Origin: Halococcus agarilyticus
GTDB lineage: Archaea > Halobacteriota > Halobacteria > Halobacteriales > Halococcaceae
Direction of reading: 5' to 3'
DNA length: 35,934 bases
Assembly (NCBI RefSeq): GCF_000334895.1
Contig: NZ_BAFM01000026.1
Location: forward strand, 1 to 35,934
Shown: positions 34,412 through 35,934 of the stretch, one piece after another
Position numbering within the stretch: position 1 is the first letter of the stretch
How the letters are laid out: each line of letters opens with the position of its first letter
Made by a program: the position numbers and the translations under genes
The notes under the pieces: model-generated
What the model was told of the DNA's origin: nothing
What the model saw: only the letters and a program-made list of their open reading frames with translations
Database searches by the model: none

Positions 34412-35620
34412 ATGAGTGAGGACGATTCCATCTACCGCGAGCTGGACGTGACGCCCGTCGTGAACGCAGCGGGGACGAAGACCCGTATCGGCGGGAGCCG
34501 TATCCGACCGGCGGCGCTCGACGCCATGCGGCGGGCCGCCGACGAGTTCGTCGAGATCGGCGAGCTCGAAGCGCGGGCCTCGACGGTGATCGCCGACGTC
34601 ACGGATGCGGAGGCGGGCTACGTCACCAGCGGTGCGAGCGCGGGGCTGTTGCTGTGTGCGGCGGCCGCCATCGCGGGCCACGACGTCGGCGTGATGAACG
34701 CCCTCCCGGACACGACGGGAGTGCCGAACGAGATCGTCATGCCCCGCACCCATCGGACGGGCTACGACCACGCGTTCCGGACTGCCGGCGCGACGATCGT
34801 CGACGTCGGCACCAACGACCGCCGCCTCGGCACCGGCGCGACCGACGTCGAGCCGTGGCAGCTCGATCGCGCGATCACCAACGACACCGTCGCGGTCGGC
34901 TACATGCAGAAATCCTACACCCAGCCATCGCTGGCGTCGGTCGTCGAGATCGCCCACGAGAACGACGTGCCGGTGATCGTGGACGCTGCGGCCGAGGTCC
35001 CGCCGCGCGAGAACCTCTCGCGGTTCGTCGAGACGGGAGCGGACATGGTGGTGTTCAGCGGCGGGAAGGGGATCCGCGGCCCTCAGACGACCGGGTTCGT
35101 CGCGGGCAAGCGCGAGTACATCGAATCGATCGCGGCCCAGCACCTCGACATGCACGTGGCGAACGACCTCTGGGACCCGCCGACCGATCTCATCGATCGG
35201 GAACGGCTCGACGGCGTGCCACGCCAGGGGATCGGCCGCCCGCTGAAGGTCGGCAAGGAGGAACTCGTCGGCGCGATCCGGGCGCTCGAACTGTTCGTCG
35301 AGGAGGATCACGGCCAGCTCGAAGCGAACTGGATCGATCTCGCCGAGGCGATGGCGGAACGACTCGCCGAAACCGGTCTCAACGTGCGGGTGACCAGCCC
35401 CAACGGCACCAGCGTCGCCCCGGAGGTCGTCGTCGAGGTCGAGGCGAGCGACCTGGGGATGGACGCGACCGATCTCGCGCGCACGCTCCGCAACGAGGAT
35501 CCTCGGGTGTACGTCGGCACCGACGATCTCCCCGACGGCGAAATCGTCGTGAATCCGATGTGCCTCGACGAGGGCGAGGCCGAGTACGTGATCGATCGCA
35601 TCGTCGCGAACGTCGAGTAG
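34412..35620 (+). CDS. SelA-like PLP-dependent enzyme, probable sugar-amino-acid ammonia-lyase
   Basis: The ATG at 34412 gives 402 residues. The fold-type I PLP enzyme has the cofactor aspartate in DAAAE (191-195) and the lysine in SGGKG (K219), followed by IRGPQTTG. GIGRPLKVGKEE further on is typical of the SelA-like group that includes D-glucosaminate-6-phosphate ammonia-lyase (DgaE). True SelA would need tRNA-Sec genes, which haloarchaea lack. It is therefore probably a lyase or dehydratase for an amino sugar acid giving a 2-keto-3-deoxy acid; the substrate is inferred from family and context. It lies between the AGE and PIG-L genes. Confidence 0.82.
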   Translation: MSEDDSIYRELDVTPVVNAAGTKTRIGGSRIRPAALDAMRRAADEFVEIGELEARASTVIADVTDAEAGYVTSGASAGLLLCAAAAIAGHDVGVMNALPDTTGVPNEIVMPRTHRTGYDHAFRTAGATIVDVGTNDRRLGTGATDVEPWQLDRAITNDTVAVGYMQKSYTQPSLASVVEIAHENDVPVIVDAAAEVPPRENLSRFVETGADMVVFSGGKGIRGPQTTGFVAGKREYIESIAAQHLDMHVANDLWDPPTDLIDRERLDGVPRQGIGRPLKVGKEELVGAIRALELFVEEDHGQLEANWIDLAEAMAERLAETGLNVRVTSPNGTSVAPEVVVEVEASDLGMDATDLARTLRNEDPRVYVGTDDLPDGEIVVNPMCLDEGEAEYVIDRIVANVE

Positions 35621-35701
35621 CGTCGAGCCGCGGCCGGAACTAGTTTTTCCACCGCTTCATCGATCACAATCTATTTGTGGCCGGTTTCCGCACGCTTTGG
35701 T
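35621..35701 (+). promoter_or_regulatory. Terminator-like T run and promoter before the PIG-L gene
   Basis: After the SelA-like stop, TAGTTTTTCC at 35641-35650 resembles an archaeal T-rich terminator. CTATTTGTGG at 35671-35680 lies 22-31 bases before the PIG-L ATG and is a TATA candidate. The PIG-L gene may therefore have its own promoter. Confidence 0.4.
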
Positions 35702-35934
35702 ATGCACGTGGTGGCGATCGTCGCCCATCCGGACGACGCCGACATCTTCTGTGGCGGAACGCTCGCGAAGCACGCGGCCCGTGGCGACAGGGTGACGATC
35801 GCCCACATGACCCGCGGCGAGTACGGCGGTCTCGGGGCCGACACCGAGGCCGAGATCGCCGACGTTCGCGAAAAAGAGGCCCGGGCGTCCGGCGAGGTGC
35901 TCGGGGCCGACGCGGTGGAGTTCCTCGACTTCGA
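35702..35934 (+). CDS. PIG-L/LmbE family deacetylase, N-terminal part
   Basis: The gene starts at ATG 35702 and is cut by the window edge after 77 complete codons. It begins MHVVAIVAHPDDADIFCGGTL, with the zinc-binding AHPDD motif at 8-12, and continues TIAHMTRGEYGG. PIG-L family enzymes remove N-acetyl groups from N-acetylglucosamine-type substrates, and archaeal members include diacetylchitobiose deacetylase. This would release acetate and leave a free amino sugar. It is in line with the SelA-like gene upstream. The rest of the protein is outside the window. Confidence 0.88.
   Translation, partial: MHVVAIVAHPDDADIFCGGTLAKHAARGDRVTIAHMTRGEYGGLGADTEAEIADVREKEARASGEVLGADAVEFLDF

Noticed and set aside
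33796-34431. Long minus-strand frames in the gap before the SelA-like gene
   Set aside because: Their translations are basic and rich in Arg, His and Cys with no domain pattern, the opposite of haloarchaeal coding character.
1-35934. CRISPR array, rRNA genes, intact transposase or integrase
   Set aside because: No regularly spaced repeats, rRNA segments, transposase motifs or terminal repeat pairs were recognised on reading both strands; the short inverted repeat at 34153-34192 is not enough to define a mobile element.

Overview
The window is chromosomal DNA of a halophilic archaeon (class Halobacteria). GC content is very high, the proteins are strongly acidic, archaeal ribosomal and RNA polymerase genes are present (L18e, RpoD, RpoN, RpoK), and isoprenoids are made through isopentenyl phosphate. 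Several genes look leaderless, with a weak TATA-like element about 25 bases before the start codon. The genus cannot be fixed from sequence reading alone; a Halococcus-like organism is a guess.

Left part (1-9706). A truncated gene, possibly a TFB-type transcription factor, leaves the window at the left edge. Next come gatC and gatA (tRNA-dependent amidotransferase), then a three-gene membrane operon of a DUF4129 protein, a DUF58 protein with an extra N-terminal membrane and helical module, and a small polytopic membrane protein. Convergent to these is an isoprenoid and RNA-decay block on the minus strand: mevalonate kinase, isopentenyl phosphate kinase, RNase J and the prenyl diphosphate synthase IdsA.

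Middle (9794-20112). This is an accessory block. A minus-strand set reads coxG, coxS, coxL, coxM, a MoxR ATPase, a VWA protein and XdhC, and encodes a molybdenum hydroxylase of the CO dehydrogenase family. The large subunit carries the form II loop AYRGAGR. A moeA gene (molybdenum insertion) diverges from it, followed by a GrpB-family gene. The block lies between rps2 and the mevalonate kinase gene, which are close neighbours in many archaea.

Information-processing block (20128-27521). Minus-strand genes in transcription order are tRNA-Ser(GCT), S13, S4, S11, RpoD, tRNA-Leu(CAG), L18e, L13, S9, RpoN, RpoK, enolase and S2. Most are spaced by a few bases or overlap. An Mrp/ApbC-type Fe-S carrier ATPase diverges from tRNA-Ser.

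Right part (27522-35934). After a relatively AT-rich gap with a possible broken gene comes a group of sugar-related genes: a TIM-barrel glycosidase-like protein, a two-part GNAT protein, a zinc glucose dehydrogenase, an IclR regulator, an AGE-type sugar epimerase, a SelA-like PLP enzyme resembling glucosaminate ammonia-lyases, and the start of a PIG-L/LmbE deacetylase. Together they suggest, but do not prove, a non-phosphorylated oxidative route for amino sugars: deacetylate, oxidise C1, then deaminate to 2-keto-3-deoxygluconate. This is the most novel-looking part of the window.
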